From Halomonas sp. 54_146 (GTDB lineage Bacteria > Pseudomonadota > Gammaproteobacteria > Pseudomonadales > Halomonadaceae): a stretch of DNA of 64,000 bases. The translations under genes were made by a program, and so were the position numbers. How positions within the stretch are numbered: the first letter of the stretch is position 1; each line of letters starts with the position of its first letter. The notes below the pieces were generated by a model. That model was not told the DNA's origin. It made no database searches and was given only the letters and a program-made list of their open reading frames with translations. Below are positions 1 to 8,618 of the stretch, in pieces. The DNA lies in contig NZ_LGEN01000003.1 of NCBI RefSeq assembly GCF_001507855.1, positions 1-64,000 of the forward strand, read 5' to 3'.

Positions 1-387
1 GCGTATCCGTCCTATGTTGGTTGTGATCTGGCGAGATCAATCAACAGGATACGCCACCCTCTCTACTGCCCTCCATACACAAGAACTGAGCTTAACTCGC
101 GTCGCTGCTTGCTGGGTGAAACCGTCGTCGTCACTGAGCGCCAGGACGAAGGGGAATGGGCATTTGCACTGCTTGAGGATGAACCCAATAGCGTTGTGAA
201 ACTACATAGCAAGGTCGATGCATTGCCTGAGCAGGGTGAGCGCCGAGTGCTGGTGAAATACTTACCTGACGAAGGGGCTTACCGCAGTGTCTCGGAGCAA
301 GCGTATCTCGAAGCACGTATTCGCTTGAATAAACTGCGGCTAAACCGGAAAAATCGCCACTTCACTGATTACTCTACTTCTCACTAA
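1..387 (+). CDS. C-terminal part of an unidentified protein, cut by the window edge
   Basis: The frame is open from base 1 without a stop, so this is probably the last 128 codons of a longer gene; an internal ATG at 109 is the first ATG in frame. I do not recognise it. After a short Cys/Tyr-rich stretch, the piece from about residue 40 to 100 alternates short beta-like segments (GETVVV, RRVLVKYL) with acidic turns, which would suit a small OB-fold domain such as the cytoplasmic tail of NfeD/YqiJ-type proteins, but this is a guess. The tail is basic (RIRLNKLRLNRKNRH). It overlaps the end of the convergent hydrolase gene by 14 bases. Confidence 0.45.
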   Translation, partial: AYPSYVGCDLARSINRIRHPLYCPPYTRTELNSRRCLLGETVVVTERQDEGEWAFALLEDEPNSVVKLHSKVDALPEQGERRVLVKYLPDEGAYRSVSEQAYLEARIRLNKLRLNRKNRHFTDYSTSH

Positions 388-1321
388 TACGTTTCCACCG
401 CCGCCACTGCTGCGCCAGCCACTGTACTACGTGCTGCCAGCCAGTGGCGGTTTGCGTTTGGTCGCCTGGGGCTAACGGGGGTGGAGCAGGGCGGTTTAGA
501 AAGTGGCGAATGGGGTCGACCTGCGTAGGTTTGTCCAACATGGGAGCATGGCCGCAGTTAGGCACGCTAAGCGTCACAAGCTCGGGGTGTGCTTCCGCCA
601 TTCGCGGCAGCGTTTCTGGGTCTAATAGCGTCGACTCCTCGCCGCGTATCACCATCACCGGGCAGCGAATATTCGCCCATTCAGCCCACATATCACGGGG
701 CGTATCATGTATAAACTGTTCGCCGATGCGTGGATCAAAATGATAGGTCCAGCTGCCATCTGGTAACCGACGGGCGCTGTTGAGCGCTAGTTCGCGCCAT
801 GCACAATCATGGGCGATGCCAAAGCTTGCGTAATGCTGTTTAAGTTCTTGCTGGAGTTCGCTAAATGTTGAAAAACGGTGGGTAACGCCGAAATAGCTAG
901 ACAGTCCAATAAGGCCCTGTGTGTTTAGCTCAGGCCCAACATCGTTAAGCACCAGTCGAGAAATACGCGCGCTATGCGCTGGGCTGGCGGCAATTAACAT
1001 GCCTAATAGGCCACCCATTGAGGTGCCCAGCCAGTCAACGCTTTCAAGTTTGAAGTGATCAAGCAGGGCGATCGCTACCGTGATGTAGTGGCTGTAAAGA
1101 TAGTCGTGAGCAGGAAAGAGTGACCAACTGGAAAGCCCACGGCCAGGGGTGTCAGGGGCAAGAATTCGCCATTCGTTGCCTAATTCCCGTGCCAGTGCAC
1201 TAAAATCACCGCCATGACGAGCAAGGCCATGCCAAGCGATCAATGTACGAGGGGCATTCGGGTTCCAGATGCGAACCGCCACTTCCAGTTCGCGTACGCG
1301 AATAAACTCCAGTGAATCCAT
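374..1321 (-). CDS. alpha/beta hydrolase
   Basis: A 315-residue single-domain alpha/beta hydrolase with no signal peptide, so probably cytoplasmic. The oxyanion region HGLARHGGDF lies near residue 31, and the nucleophile elbow GTSMGG places the catalytic serine at residue 101. An acidic residue after VIRGEE and a histidine in NCGHAPML complete a plausible triad. Substrate unknown: such enzymes hydrolyse esters, lactones or C-C bonds. The C-terminal 40 residues (proline-rich, then WQHVVQWLAQQWRRW) extend past the fold. It stands alone, with the TetR gene upstream on the same strand separated by 120 bases. Confidence 0.85.
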   Translation of the reverse strand: MDSLEFIRVRELEVAVRIWNPNAPRTLIAWHGLARHGGDFSALARELGNEWRILAPDTPGRGLSSWSLFPAHDYLYSHYITVAIALLDHFKLESVDWLGTSMGGLLGMLIAASPAHSARISRLVLNDVGPELNTQGLIGLSSYFGVTHRFSTFSELQQELKQHYASFGIAHDCAWRELALNSARRLPDGSWTYHFDPRIGEQFIHDTPRDMWAEWANIRCPVMVIRGEESTLLDPETLPRMAEAHPELVTLSVPNCGHAPMLDKPTQVDPIRHFLNRPAPPPLAPGDQTQTATGWQHVVQWLAQQWRRWKRISEK

Positions 1322-1441
1322 AGGGTGCTTACACTCTTAGTCAATAACCTGCAGCTAATCTCGGGTAATCATTAACTGCTTGCAATCACATGAGTATACG
1401 CACACTTGCTGCGCTGCAGCAAAAAAAGTGTTGACCCTCTT

Positions 1442-2053
1442 TTAGCGCTGCATCATTCGAATAGAGGCATCAATTAACTCACCGCCCCGCTCACGAATGG
1501 AGTAAGCATCTGGGTTGCGTAACCAGTCATGGAAAAGACCGCCTAGCATAGTTTGCATCATACGCGTGGCAAGAGTGGGACTAAGGTCTTTACGCAGTAA
1601 CTGCTGCTGTTGGGCAAGCTCAAATACCGACAGCATCTCCTCAAAACACTCATTGCCAATTTTGTCCTGCATTTCAAGCGGGTTAATATCGCTGAAGAAC
1701 TCGCAGCGGTGCAGTAAAATCGACAGTATCCGTTGGTACGACGGTTGTTCGAGGCGCACTAAGCCCGCATGGCAGGCAAGACGTATCGCTTCTAACGGTG
1801 ATAGGGCAGTGTCCGTTTTGTCGACTTCATCCATTAGCGACTGGAAAGGCATGCGTACCTGTTCAACGAGTGCCATGAACAGGTCGCCTTTATTTTTAAA
1901 ATGCCAATAAACCGCACCGCGAGTGAGACCCGCATGGCGAGCAATTTGCTCAAGGGACGTGCGAGCCACGCCTTTGGCAAAAAATACCTCCTCAGCGGCA
2001 TTAAGCAGTGCTTCACGAGTAGCAGCAGCTTCCGCTTTCGTCTTTCTTGCCAT
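1442..2053 (-). CDS. TetR-family repressor, AcrR/TtgR-like
   Basis: A 203-residue TetR regulator. The N-terminus (MARKTKAEAAATREALL) and the DNA-binding helix-turn-helix at about residues 27-60 (TSLEQIARHAGLTRGAVYWHF) are very close to AcrR and TtgR, which repress RND multidrug efflux operons. The C-terminal half is the ligand-binding and dimerisation domain. No efflux pump lies next to it; instead it is divergent from an aspartoacylase-family gene. A palindrome at 2111-2140 lies just upstream and is the natural candidate operator. The pump it controls, if any, must be elsewhere, or the gene has a new target. Family call firm; function inferred. Confidence 0.88.
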   Translation of the reverse strand: MARKTKAEAAATREALLNAAEEVFFAKGVARTSLEQIARHAGLTRGAVYWHFKNKGDLFMALVEQVRMPFQSLMDEVDKTDTALSPLEAIRLACHAGLVRLEQPSYQRILSILLHRCEFFSDINPLEMQDKIGNECFEEMLSVFELAQQQQLLRKDLSPTLATRMMQTMLGGLFHDWLRNPDAYSIRERGGELIDASIRMMQR

Positions 2054-2110
2054 GGAAACGCACCCTCCTTATTGACACCATATGGTCACATTTTAACCTA
2101 TGCGCGAGCA

Positions 2111-2140
2111 TATTTACATTCAAAACTGTATGGATAAATA
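2111..2140. promoter_or_regulatory. palindromic candidate operator of the TetR regulator
   Basis: A 30-bp imperfect palindrome, with perfect outer arms TATTTA and TAAATA around a partly symmetric core (cattc ... gtatgg), lies 58 bases upstream of the repressor start. It resembles AcrR/TtgR operators in having arms rich in TA and CAT/ATG steps. It could control both divergent genes. Binding is inferred only. Confidence 0.45.
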
Positions 2141-2268
2141 ACCGGCCTCATAACATGGATTAACAAATTCGTCATTTTGCTACTGAAGGCGTATAAACAG
2201 TCAATGAATCAGCCCACCGCTGCACTGGCGTTGTGAGCATAACGAATTAAAAAAACAGGACATTAAGG

Positions 2269-3300
2269 ATGGCGCGAACTCCTTTTCAACTGGGCGAGCA
2301 TACGATTAAGCCCGGCCAGCGTTTACAAGTGGATGTGCCGGTGGCGCGTTTATATACCCACACGCCTTTGCATATTCCCGTCGAAGTAGTGCATGGCCGC
2401 AAGGATGGCCCGGTGCTGCTGGTATGTGGTGGTATTCATGGCGATGAAATTAACGGGGTGGAAATTGTCCGCCGAGTGCTGCGTTCGAAAGCAATCAACA
2501 GTATTCGTGGCACGCTGATTGCTGTACCGGTGGTGAACGTATTTGGTTTCCTGCAGCAAACCCGCTACTTGCCTGACCGGCGCGATCTGAATCGATGCTT
2601 TCCAGGCAGCGAGTCAGGTTCATTAGGTGGGCGCATCGCAGCCCTGTTTCGCGAACAAATTGTTGATCACGCCACGCATATTATTGACCTGCATACCGGG
2701 GCTATTCATCGCACTAACCTGCCGCAAATTCGAGCCCAGCTTCGCCCTGGTAGTGAAACCGAGCGCATGGCCGATGCTTTCGGTGCGCCTGTTGTATTGA
2801 ACGCAGAACTTCGTGAGGGCAGCTTGCGCCACTACGCCCAGACCCGTGGAATACCGGTGCTCACCTATGAAGCAGGTGAGGCGCTGCGTTTTGATGAGTG
2901 GGCCATTGCCCCCGGCGTTCGCGGTGTACTTCGTGTGATGCGGCGCTTAGGCATGCTGACGGGTGAGCAGCGTCGCCGCACACCAGCACCGGCTGAGCTT
3001 GCTAATGGTTCAAGTTGGGCGCGTGCACCTATCGACGGCATTATGCGTCCCAAGGTGCGTTTGGGCACCCGTGTCGCAAAAGGGGAGGTGCTCGGTAAAG
3101 TGGCCGACCCCTTTGGTAATGACGAAGGCGAAGTTCTCGCGGTTGCGGATGGTATTGTGATTGGCATGAGCCGCTTACCACTCGCCAATGAAGGCGAGGC
3201 GCTATTTCATATCGCTCGGTTTGACGAGATTGAAGAGGCGGAAACGGCTGTCGAAAGCTTTAACTCAAGTTTGGTTCCGCCGCCTGATTCACTTTATTAG
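2269..3300 (+). CDS. succinylglutamate desuccinylase/aspartoacylase family zinc amidohydrolase
   Basis: A 343-residue M14-like zinc enzyme. The metal site is visible as GGIHGDE (His57, Glu60) and the later DLHTG histidine; a conserved YEAGEA segment probably holds the catalytic glutamate. The last 100 residues form a beta-rich, biotinyl/lipoyl-like barrel (GIMRPKVRLGTRVAKGEVLGKV) typical of the AstE/AspA relatives. It would cleave an N-acyl amide bond of an amino-acid-like substrate. From memory, close relatives in marine gammaproteobacteria often sit beside rimK, but rimK is not here. The start has only a weak ribosome site (acaggacattaagg). Divergent from the AcrR-like gene. Confidence 0.82.
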   Translation: MARTPFQLGEHTIKPGQRLQVDVPVARLYTHTPLHIPVEVVHGRKDGPVLLVCGGIHGDEINGVEIVRRVLRSKAINSIRGTLIAVPVVNVFGFLQQTRYLPDRRDLNRCFPGSESGSLGGRIAALFREQIVDHATHIIDLHTGAIHRTNLPQIRAQLRPGSETERMADAFGAPVVLNAELREGSLRHYAQTRGIPVLTYEAGEALRFDEWAIAPGVRGVLRVMRRLGMLTGEQRRRTPAPAELANGSSWARAPIDGIMRPKVRLGTRVAKGEVLGKVADPFGNDEGEVLAVADGIVIGMSRLPLANEGEALFHIARFDEIEEAETAVESFNSSLVPPPDSLY

Positions 3301-3508
3301 CTTTGAGTCTTATCAAAAAAAACTAAAGCTCTGATAGATAATGCCTAACCGCTTTAGATGGCAAGTTGGCGTTGTCTTGACTATACCTATGTGTGGGCTT
3401 TGTTAGCGGCTACTAGAATGAGAAAAATAAAATAAATAGCCAAGCTTTCATCGTACTCGAGCGCGTGGTGCTGAAGCGCCACGTTTACCGTGACATGGAG
3501 GAATAACG

Positions 3509-4978
3509 ATGACGAGCGATAAACCGACGAGTGATAAACCCAAGCACACCACAACGGATGCGGGCATACCGGTCACCAGCGACGAACACTCTCTTACGAT
3601 AGGCCCCAACGGGCCCATTCTGCTTAACGATCATTACTTGATTGAGCAGATGGCGAACTTCAACCGTGAACGCATTCCTGAGCGCCAGCCCCATGCCAAA
3701 GGCGGCGGCGGCTTCGGGCGTTTTGAAGTTACTCACGACGTCAGCCAATACACCAAAGCGGCGGTCTTTCAGCCCGGCACGGTTACCGAAACGCTCATGC
3801 GTTTTTCCACCGTAGCCGGTGAGCGAGGCAGCCCTGACACCTGGCGTGATCCGCGCGGGTTTTCGATCAAGTTCTACACCACAGAAGGCAACTTCGACAT
3901 GGTGGGGAACAACACGCCGGTATTTTTTGTACGTGATCCGATGAAGTTTCAGCACTTTATACGCTCGCAAAAGCGTCGTGCGGATACCAACCTGCGCGAT
4001 CATGACATGCAGTGGGATTTCTGGACGCTGTCGCCCGAGTCCGCTCATCAAGTGGCTTGGCTGATGGGCGACCGGGGTATTCCGAAAACCTGGCGTCATA
4101 TGAACGGCTACTCTAGCCATACCTATATGTGGATCAACGCAGAAGGCGAGCGGTTTTGGGTGAAGTACCACTTTAAAACCGACCAGGGAATTGATTTCCT
4201 CACTCAAGAGGAAGCGGACAAAATGGCCGGTACGGATGCCGATTACCATACCCGTGACCTCTACCATGCCCTCAAGAATGGCGATCACCCTAGCTGGACA
4301 TTGAAAGTGCAGATCATGCCCTTCGATGAAGCCAAAACGTACCGCTATAACCCCTTCGATTTAACCAAGGTGTGGCCCCATGCAGATTACCCGCTGATTG
4401 AAGTGGGTAAGCTCATGCTGGATCGTAACCCGACGGATTATCACACCGAGATCGAGCAGGCAGCATTTGAGCCCAACAACATGGTGCCAGGTACCGGTTT
4501 AAGCCCCGACAAAATGCTGCTGGCGCGTGGATTCTCGTATTCCGATGCCCATCGCGCACGGCTTGGTGTGAACTATCGACAGATCCCCGTCAACTCGCCT
4601 AAATCACCGGTGCACAGCTACTCCAAAGACGGCGCTATGCGCATGCACAATGTGACCGATCCTGTTTATGCGCCCAACTCGAAAGGTGGGCCATCAGCGG
4701 ATGCCGAGCGCTACCCAATAGATAACACGTGGGAAGTCAGCGGCGATTTTGTGCGCACTGCCTACACCCTGCGCCGCGATGACGACGATTGGGGCCAAGC
4801 CCATACGCTGGTGCGAGAAGTAATGGACGACGCCCAGCGCGACCGCTTGGTGTCCAACGTTATCGGCCACCTTTCGGATGGCGTCACTGATCCGGTGCTT
4901 GAGCGTGCGTTTGAGTATTGGCGCAATATCGACCAAGAAGTGGGTGACCGCATTGCCCAAGGCGTGAAGGGCGGTTAA
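3509..4978 (+). CDS. haem catalase, small-subunit monofunctional type
   Basis: A 489-residue catalase that breaks down hydrogen peroxide in the cytoplasm. Essential residues are all present: distal His62 in [12 protein letters not shown], Asn135 in VGNNTPVFF, and the proximal haem ligand Tyr344 in [14 protein letters not shown]. Length fits the small-subunit clade, with no C-terminal flavodoxin-like domain. The start is supported by TGGAGGAATAACG just before the ATG. The first codons carry a 15-bp tandem duplication (3512-3541), giving [10 protein letters not shown], which is outside the conserved fold. Its stop overlaps the end of convergent dusA by 4 bases. Confidence 0.96.
   Translation: MTSDKPTSDKPKHTTTDAGIPVTSDEHSLTIGPNGPILLNDHYLIEQMANFNRERIPERQPHAKGGGGFGRFEVTHDVSQYTKAAVFQPGTVTETLMRFSTVAGERGSPDTWRDPRGFSIKFYTTEGNFDMVGNNTPVFFVRDPMKFQHFIRSQKRRADTNLRDHDMQWDFWTLSPESAHQVAWLMGDRGIPKTWRHMNGYSSHTYMWINAEGERFWVKYHFKTDQGIDFLTQEEADKMAGTDADYHTRDLYHALKNGDHPSWTLKVQIMPFDEAKTYRYNPFDLTKVWPHADYPLIEVGKLMLDRNPTDYHTEIEQAAFEPNNMVPGTGLSPDKMLLARGFSYSDAHRARLGVNYRQIPVNSPKSPVHSYSKDGAMRMHNVTDPVYAPNSKGGPSADAERYPIDNTWEVSGDFVRTAYTLRRDDDDWGQAHTLVREVMDDAQRDRLVSNVIGHLSDGVTDPVLERAFEYWRNIDQEVGDRIAQGVKGG
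3512..3541 (+). repeat. 15-bp tandem duplication at the catalase start
   Basis: ACGAGCGATAAACCG is followed directly by ACGAGTGATAAACCC. The unit is a multiple of three and adds five residues (TSDKP) to the disordered N-terminus. Confidence 0.9.
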
Positions 4979-6018
4979 AGCGTGTCTTGAGCTTCTGGCT
5001 CGCGCACTAAACTTAAGGCTTCATCAAATAGGCGCAATCCTGCGCCTTCTTTATGCGCGTGTTCTGACAAATGACGCCGAAAACGCCTGCCGCCAGGGCA
5101 ACCCTGAAACAAGCCCAGCAGGTGGCGGGTAATGTGATTCAGCTTGGCGCCTTCATCTAAGCGCTGCTGAATGTAGGGGCGAAACGCCTTTGCTGCCTCT
5201 AAACGGCTCGCCGCTGGGCCTGTCTCGCCAAACAGCAGCTCATCAACGCCGGCTAGCAGCCACGGGTTTTGGTAAGCCTCTCGCCCCACCATTACGCTAT
5301 CCACATGGGTAAGCTGCTTTTGGCACTCGGCAAGCGTTTTAATCCCGCCGTTAATGCCGATGTGTAGCTCAGGACGGCTCTGCTTCAAACGATGCACACG
5401 GGGGTAGTTTAGCGGCGGCACATCGCGGTTCTGCTTAGGCGACAAACCCTGCAGCCACGCCTTGCGCGCGTGAACGGTAAATACTTCGCAGCCTGCGTCG
5501 GCCACAATAGCGATAAACCGCTCTAGATCGGCGTCTTCATCCTGGTCATCAATGCCAATACGGCATTTCACCGTGACCGGAATAGACACCGTTGCCTGCA
5601 TGGCACGCACAGCCTCGGCCACTTTTTCGGGGTAGCCCATCAAGCACGCGCCGATCATATTGTTCTGCACCCGGTCGCTGGGGCAACCCACGTTCAGGTT
5701 GACCTCGTCGTAGCCCCACGCCTCGGCAATCGCCGCGCATTCAGCCAACTCACCGGCATCGCTGCCACCTAACTGCAGTGCCAGCGGGTGCTCTACCTCG
5801 TTATAGCCCAAAAAGCGCTCACGGGGCGTTCCGTGCAAAATCGCACCGGTAGTGACCATCTCGGTATACAGCAGCGCCCTCTTGGTTAATGTGCGTGCAA
5901 ATGCTCTGTAGTCTCTGGTCGTCCAGTCCATCATAGGCGCTACGGAGAAAGTTCTATCCAGCGCCGGGCGGGCAATGCCAGACTTCATGCGGGTTTGCGC
6001 GGTTGTGGTATCATTCAT
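4975..6018 (-). CDS. dusA: tRNA-dihydrouridine(20/20a) synthase DusA
   Basis: A 347-residue FMN-dependent enzyme that reduces uridine to dihydrouridine in the D-loop of tRNAs. The N-terminus [17 protein letters not shown] and the active-site cysteine segment [14 protein letters not shown] are diagnostic of the DusA subfamily; GINGGIKTL and [13 protein letters not shown] follow as in the TIM barrel. C-terminal helical tRNA-binding part present. The leader contains a 14-bp repeat array (6047-6116), so regulation by upstream spacing is possible. The start has no good ribosome site; an internal ATG at 5988 is an alternative. Confidence 0.95.
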   Translation of the reverse strand: MNDTTTAQTRMKSGIARPALDRTFSVAPMMDWTTRDYRAFARTLTKRALLYTEMVTTGAILHGTPRERFLGYNEVEHPLALQLGGSDAGELAECAAIAEAWGYDEVNLNVGCPSDRVQNNMIGACLMGYPEKVAEAVRAMQATVSIPVTVKCRIGIDDQDEDADLERFIAIVADAGCEVFTVHARKAWLQGLSPKQNRDVPPLNYPRVHRLKQSRPELHIGINGGIKTLAECQKQLTHVDSVMVGREAYQNPWLLAGVDELLFGETGPAASRLEAAKAFRPYIQQRLDEGAKLNHITRHLLGLFQGCPGGRRFRRHLSEHAHKEGAGLRLFDEALSLVREPEAQDTL

Positions 6019-6046
6019 AACTGTTCATATTTACAGTGGTTAGGCC

Positions 6047-6116
6047 ACGTTTTTAGCAATACGTTTTTAGCAATACGGTTTTAGCAGCACGTTTTTAGCA
6101 ATACTTTTTAACAAAT
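6047..6116. repeat. 14-bp tandem repeat array, about 5 copies
   Basis: ACGTTTTTAGCAAT occurs at 6047, 6061 and 6089 as identical copies; 6075 and 6103 are diverged copies. It lies in the leader of dusA (minus strand), downstream of the permease gene. Confidence 0.93.
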
Positions 6117-6262
6117 TAGGTGTCACAAATTTGACGCTTTCATTTGCCATATTTTGGGGCAGGGGCGGCAACGATTGTGCAGTACCCAAAAAGGGCGGCA
6201 GTTTCGCATAAACAGCCAAGCATCGCATTATATGAAAGCGTTGGTTATCTAACGTCCGGGCT

Positions 6263-7075
6263 TTACGCATTAAACACCGTATACACCATCTGCAATGCGA
6301 GCCCCATCAGCATAAAAGCGAATACCCGTTTGAGTAGTTTGACGGGTAGCCTGTGAGCTAGCTTCGCGCCTATGGGGGCGGTAAGAATGCTGAAAGGTGC
6401 CATAAGCAGTAGCGCGGGTAGGTAAACGTAGCCTAGTGCCGCGCTTGGTAGGCCTTGGGTAGGCCAGCCGTTGATAATGTAGCCAAGCGCCCCGGCGACG
6501 GCGATAGGCAGGCCAATGGCCGCTGATGTGCCTATCGCGCGGGGAAGCTTGACGTTGCACCAGGTCAGAAAGGGCACGGTGAGAGAGCCACCGCCAATCG
6601 CAACCAGTGCGGAAATGCCGCCTATGCCAAGACCCACACCGCTTATACCGACAGGGCTTGGTAAGCCGCGGCTCGGTTTGGGTTTGATGTTTGCTAGCAT
6701 CTGCAGTGACATTAAGACCATGAAGCAGGCAAAGAAAATAGCTAGGCCGCGGGTGGGGATAAGTGCCGCGATAAACGTTGCCAAAAAAGTGCCGATGAGT
6801 ATGCCAGGGGTAATAAAACGCACGATGTCCCAGCGCACGGCTCCGTGGCGGTGGTGGGAAAGCAGGCTGGCGGAAGAAGCGGGAATGATAGCTGCCATTG
6901 CAGTACCCAAGGCTAAGTGAGCAAGATGCTCGTGAGGCACGCCTTGAAGCACGAAAAGGGCGGTTAGAATCGGCACCATAATGCCACCACCACCAATACC
7001 CAATAAGCCTGCCATAAGCCCAACAAAACCGCCTAACGCTATATAGGCCAACCACCAAATGATATCCAAAGCCAT
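6263..7075 (-). CDS. sulfite exporter TauE/SafE family permease
   Basis: A 270-residue integral membrane protein of the TauE/SafE (DUF81) family, with about eight hydrophobic segments in two repeats. Each half contains the family glycine-rich signature: GLMAGLLGIGGGGIMVPIL near residue 20 and ISALVAIGGGSLTVPFLTW in the second half. Such proteins export sulfite, sulfoacetate or related organic anions; the substrate here cannot be told from sequence. Start supported by TTTTAGGAGCA before ATG. It is followed by 244 bases, including the 14-bp repeat array, before dusA. Confidence 0.88.
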   Translation of the reverse strand: MALDIIWWLAYIALGGFVGLMAGLLGIGGGGIMVPILTALFVLQGVPHEHLAHLALGTAMAAIIPASSASLLSHHRHGAVRWDIVRFITPGILIGTFLATFIAALIPTRGLAIFFACFMVLMSLQMLANIKPKPSRGLPSPVGISGVGLGIGGISALVAIGGGSLTVPFLTWCNVKLPRAIGTSAAIGLPIAVAGALGYIINGWPTQGLPSAALGYVYLPALLLMAPFSILTAPIGAKLAHRLPVKLLKRVFAFMLMGLALQMVYTVFNA

Positions 7076-7170
7076 TGCTCCTAAAATTTATCGCTCGTTA
7101 AGCGCATTGTACCTGAAGCAAGGCTGTCGGCGGTGGTAAGCTGCAGGTCAGGTAATATTTTGGAGTTTGT

Positions 7171-7800
7171 ATGCGCAATGTAATAAGTAGTGCTGGCGTG
7201 TTGATGGTGTTCGTTGTGCTGCTGGTGGGCTGTGGTGAAACGGAAGAACGGCCGAGTGAATCGGTGTCAACCGTAGAACAAACATCAGCCCCTGAACCGA
7301 CAGTGGCCGAGGGGGATGTTGCTGAGGCGGACGTTGCTGAGGCGGACGTTGCTGAGACGGAAGAGATAACGCCGCTAGTCGTTGAGATATCTGCGCATGT
7401 GTCGCTGCGCAGCGACCGGCGCTTAATGGTGGAGGGCGAAAGCAACCTGCCAGATGGCACCCAGATACGGATTATTGTCGAGCGCGAAATCAGCCGAGTA
7501 CGGTGGCAGGCACGCACGCAGGTAGAAGATGGAGTGTTTACAGCGGGGCCTTTTGGTTCGGGCAGCGGCTTGCCGGATGGCGGCTACGATGTGCGTGTGG
7601 AAGTTTCTGAAGGCAGCGTTCAGCCAAAAGCCGTGCAGGCACGTATTGGCCACGAGGGCCAGCACCTGGCAGGAGAGCTGGTAAGCCAATCCCGCCATGG
7701 GCTGGGCCAGGTGGCCACCTACTCACGGCGTTTCTTGGTGGGGAGTGAGCCAAGGCGAACGCGTGACCAGGTGGAGGTTCTAGAGAGTCCGGGGAGGTAG
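7171..7800 (+). CDS. hypothetical lipoprotein with a short acidic repeat
   Basis: A 209-residue predicted lipoprotein: a hydrophobic signal ends in the lipobox LVGC, putting the acylated cysteine at residue 21. Residues 22-75 are an acidic, Glu/Ala/Val-rich linker containing a 15-bp tandem repeat (DVAEA, three copies). The rest (about 80-180) reads like a beta-sandwich domain (LRSDRRLMVEGESNLPDGTQIRIIV, then DGGYDVRVEVSEG). I do not recognise a named family. It ends 5 bases before the convergent XRE gene. The variable linker suggests a tether between membrane and domain. Confidence 0.72.
   Translation: MRNVISSAGVLMVFVVLLVGCGETEERPSESVSTVEQTSAPEPTVAEGDVAEADVAEADVAETEEITPLVVEISAHVSLRSDRRLMVEGESNLPDGTQIRIIVEREISRVRWQARTQVEDGVFTAGPFGSGSGLPDGGYDVRVEVSEGSVQPKAVQARIGHEGQHLAGELVSQSRHGLGQVATYSRRFLVGSEPRRTRDQVEVLESPGR
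7315..7359 (+). repeat. 15-bp in-frame tandem repeat, 3 copies
   Basis: Units beginning at 7315, 7330 and 7345 follow GACGTTGCTGAGGCG with single changes; they encode DVAEA/DVAEA/DVAET in the lipoprotein linker. Confidence 0.92.
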
Positions 7801-7805
7801 ACGCT

Positions 7806-8330
7806 TTAGGCAGGATGCCAATGGGCTAGCAGTACTGCATGAATATCGGTGTCGCTTGGGGCTTTTGCGAAGTGCTCAATGACGAAGCGATCGTCGCGCT
7901 GCACAATGTAGTGCCCCGCTTTGTGGAACACCTGGGTCGGGCCAAGTAACAGTAAATCGCCAGCGCTAACCGGAGAAAAATCTGTATCTGGGCCTGGTGT
8001 TGCCATGACACACGGTGCTTTCCAGTCAATGTTCAGCGGCAGATGGCTAGGCACTTTGATAGTGGTTGCTTGTACCTTTTCCCAGGGGAGGGGGCCGGTG
8101 TGAGACAACGTTAACAGCTCAGGAGCGCTATCACCTTCTAATAGGGTGGCCAGGGAGCAGTCGAGAGCGTCCGCGAGCGCAACAAGGCGTTCGTGACCGA
8201 TCTGCTTGATTGCCCCAGATTCCCAATAGGAAATAGTGACATCTGACACGCCTACTTTACGCGCAAGGGCAGCCTTATTGAGCTTGGCCCTAAGCCGCAG
8301 TTGCTTGATACGTGAGCCTAGCGATTCCAT
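7806..8330 (-). CDS. XRE-family regulator with an S24/LexA-like C-terminal domain
   Basis: A 174-residue protein with an N-terminal Cro/CI helix-turn-helix at about residues 5-60 (IKQLRLRAKLNKAALARKVGVSDVT, then ISYWESG). The C-terminal part from residue 90 resembles the beta-fold of S24 peptidase-like repressors (FSPVSAGDLLLLGPTQV, HYIVQRDDRFVIEHF), but I see no Ser-Met or Lys of the self-cleaving dyad, so it is probably a non-cleaving dimerisation or sensor domain. Not in an obvious prophage. It is preceded by 288 bases of non-coding DNA shared with divergent gltX. Confidence 0.8.
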   Translation of the reverse strand: MESLGSRIKQLRLRAKLNKAALARKVGVSDVTISYWESGAIKQIGHERLVALADALDCSLATLLEGDSAPELLTLSHTGPLPWEKVQATTIKVPSHLPLNIDWKAPCVMATPGPDTDFSPVSAGDLLLLGPTQVFHKAGHYIVQRDDRFVIEHFAKAPSDTDIHAVLLAHWHPA

Positions 8331-8618
8331 TTCATTTTCCTGATCATGAGCTAATACACGCTCGTTGAATGTCTTCCACTAAAACAGTGGCGCGATGAAC
8401 ATACATTATAAGTCTGACTCTCGCTCTTGAGGTGTTCACTCAAGAGGTTGCTACAGAGCCATACTAAGCGATTGTGCTTTAACGCGCATTAGTGGACAAA
8501 TAACGTTGAGTTAATTTATCTGACGCTTCCTTGCGCTAGTTGTTCCCTGCGCAGCGCTGTTGGTTGCGCTTAAGGTGCGTATAATATCGCCATGCATTTT
8601 TGCCAATAGGACGTTTTC
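8331..8618. other. non-coding region between the XRE gene and gltX
   Basis: No plausible gene. A perfect TATAAT at 8580-8585, 34 bases before gltX, is the likely -10 element of gltX; no convincing -35 hexamer at 17 bp. Nothing else recognised. Confidence 0.5.

Noticed and set aside
3485-4288. 267-codon antisense frame across the catalase gene
   Set aside because: The plus strand encodes a complete catalase with all catalytic residues; the antisense frame follows from codon bias and has no family features.
6067-6270. 67-codon minus-strand gene upstream of dusA
   Set aside because: Its 3' part is the 14-bp repeat array and the rest has no coding character.
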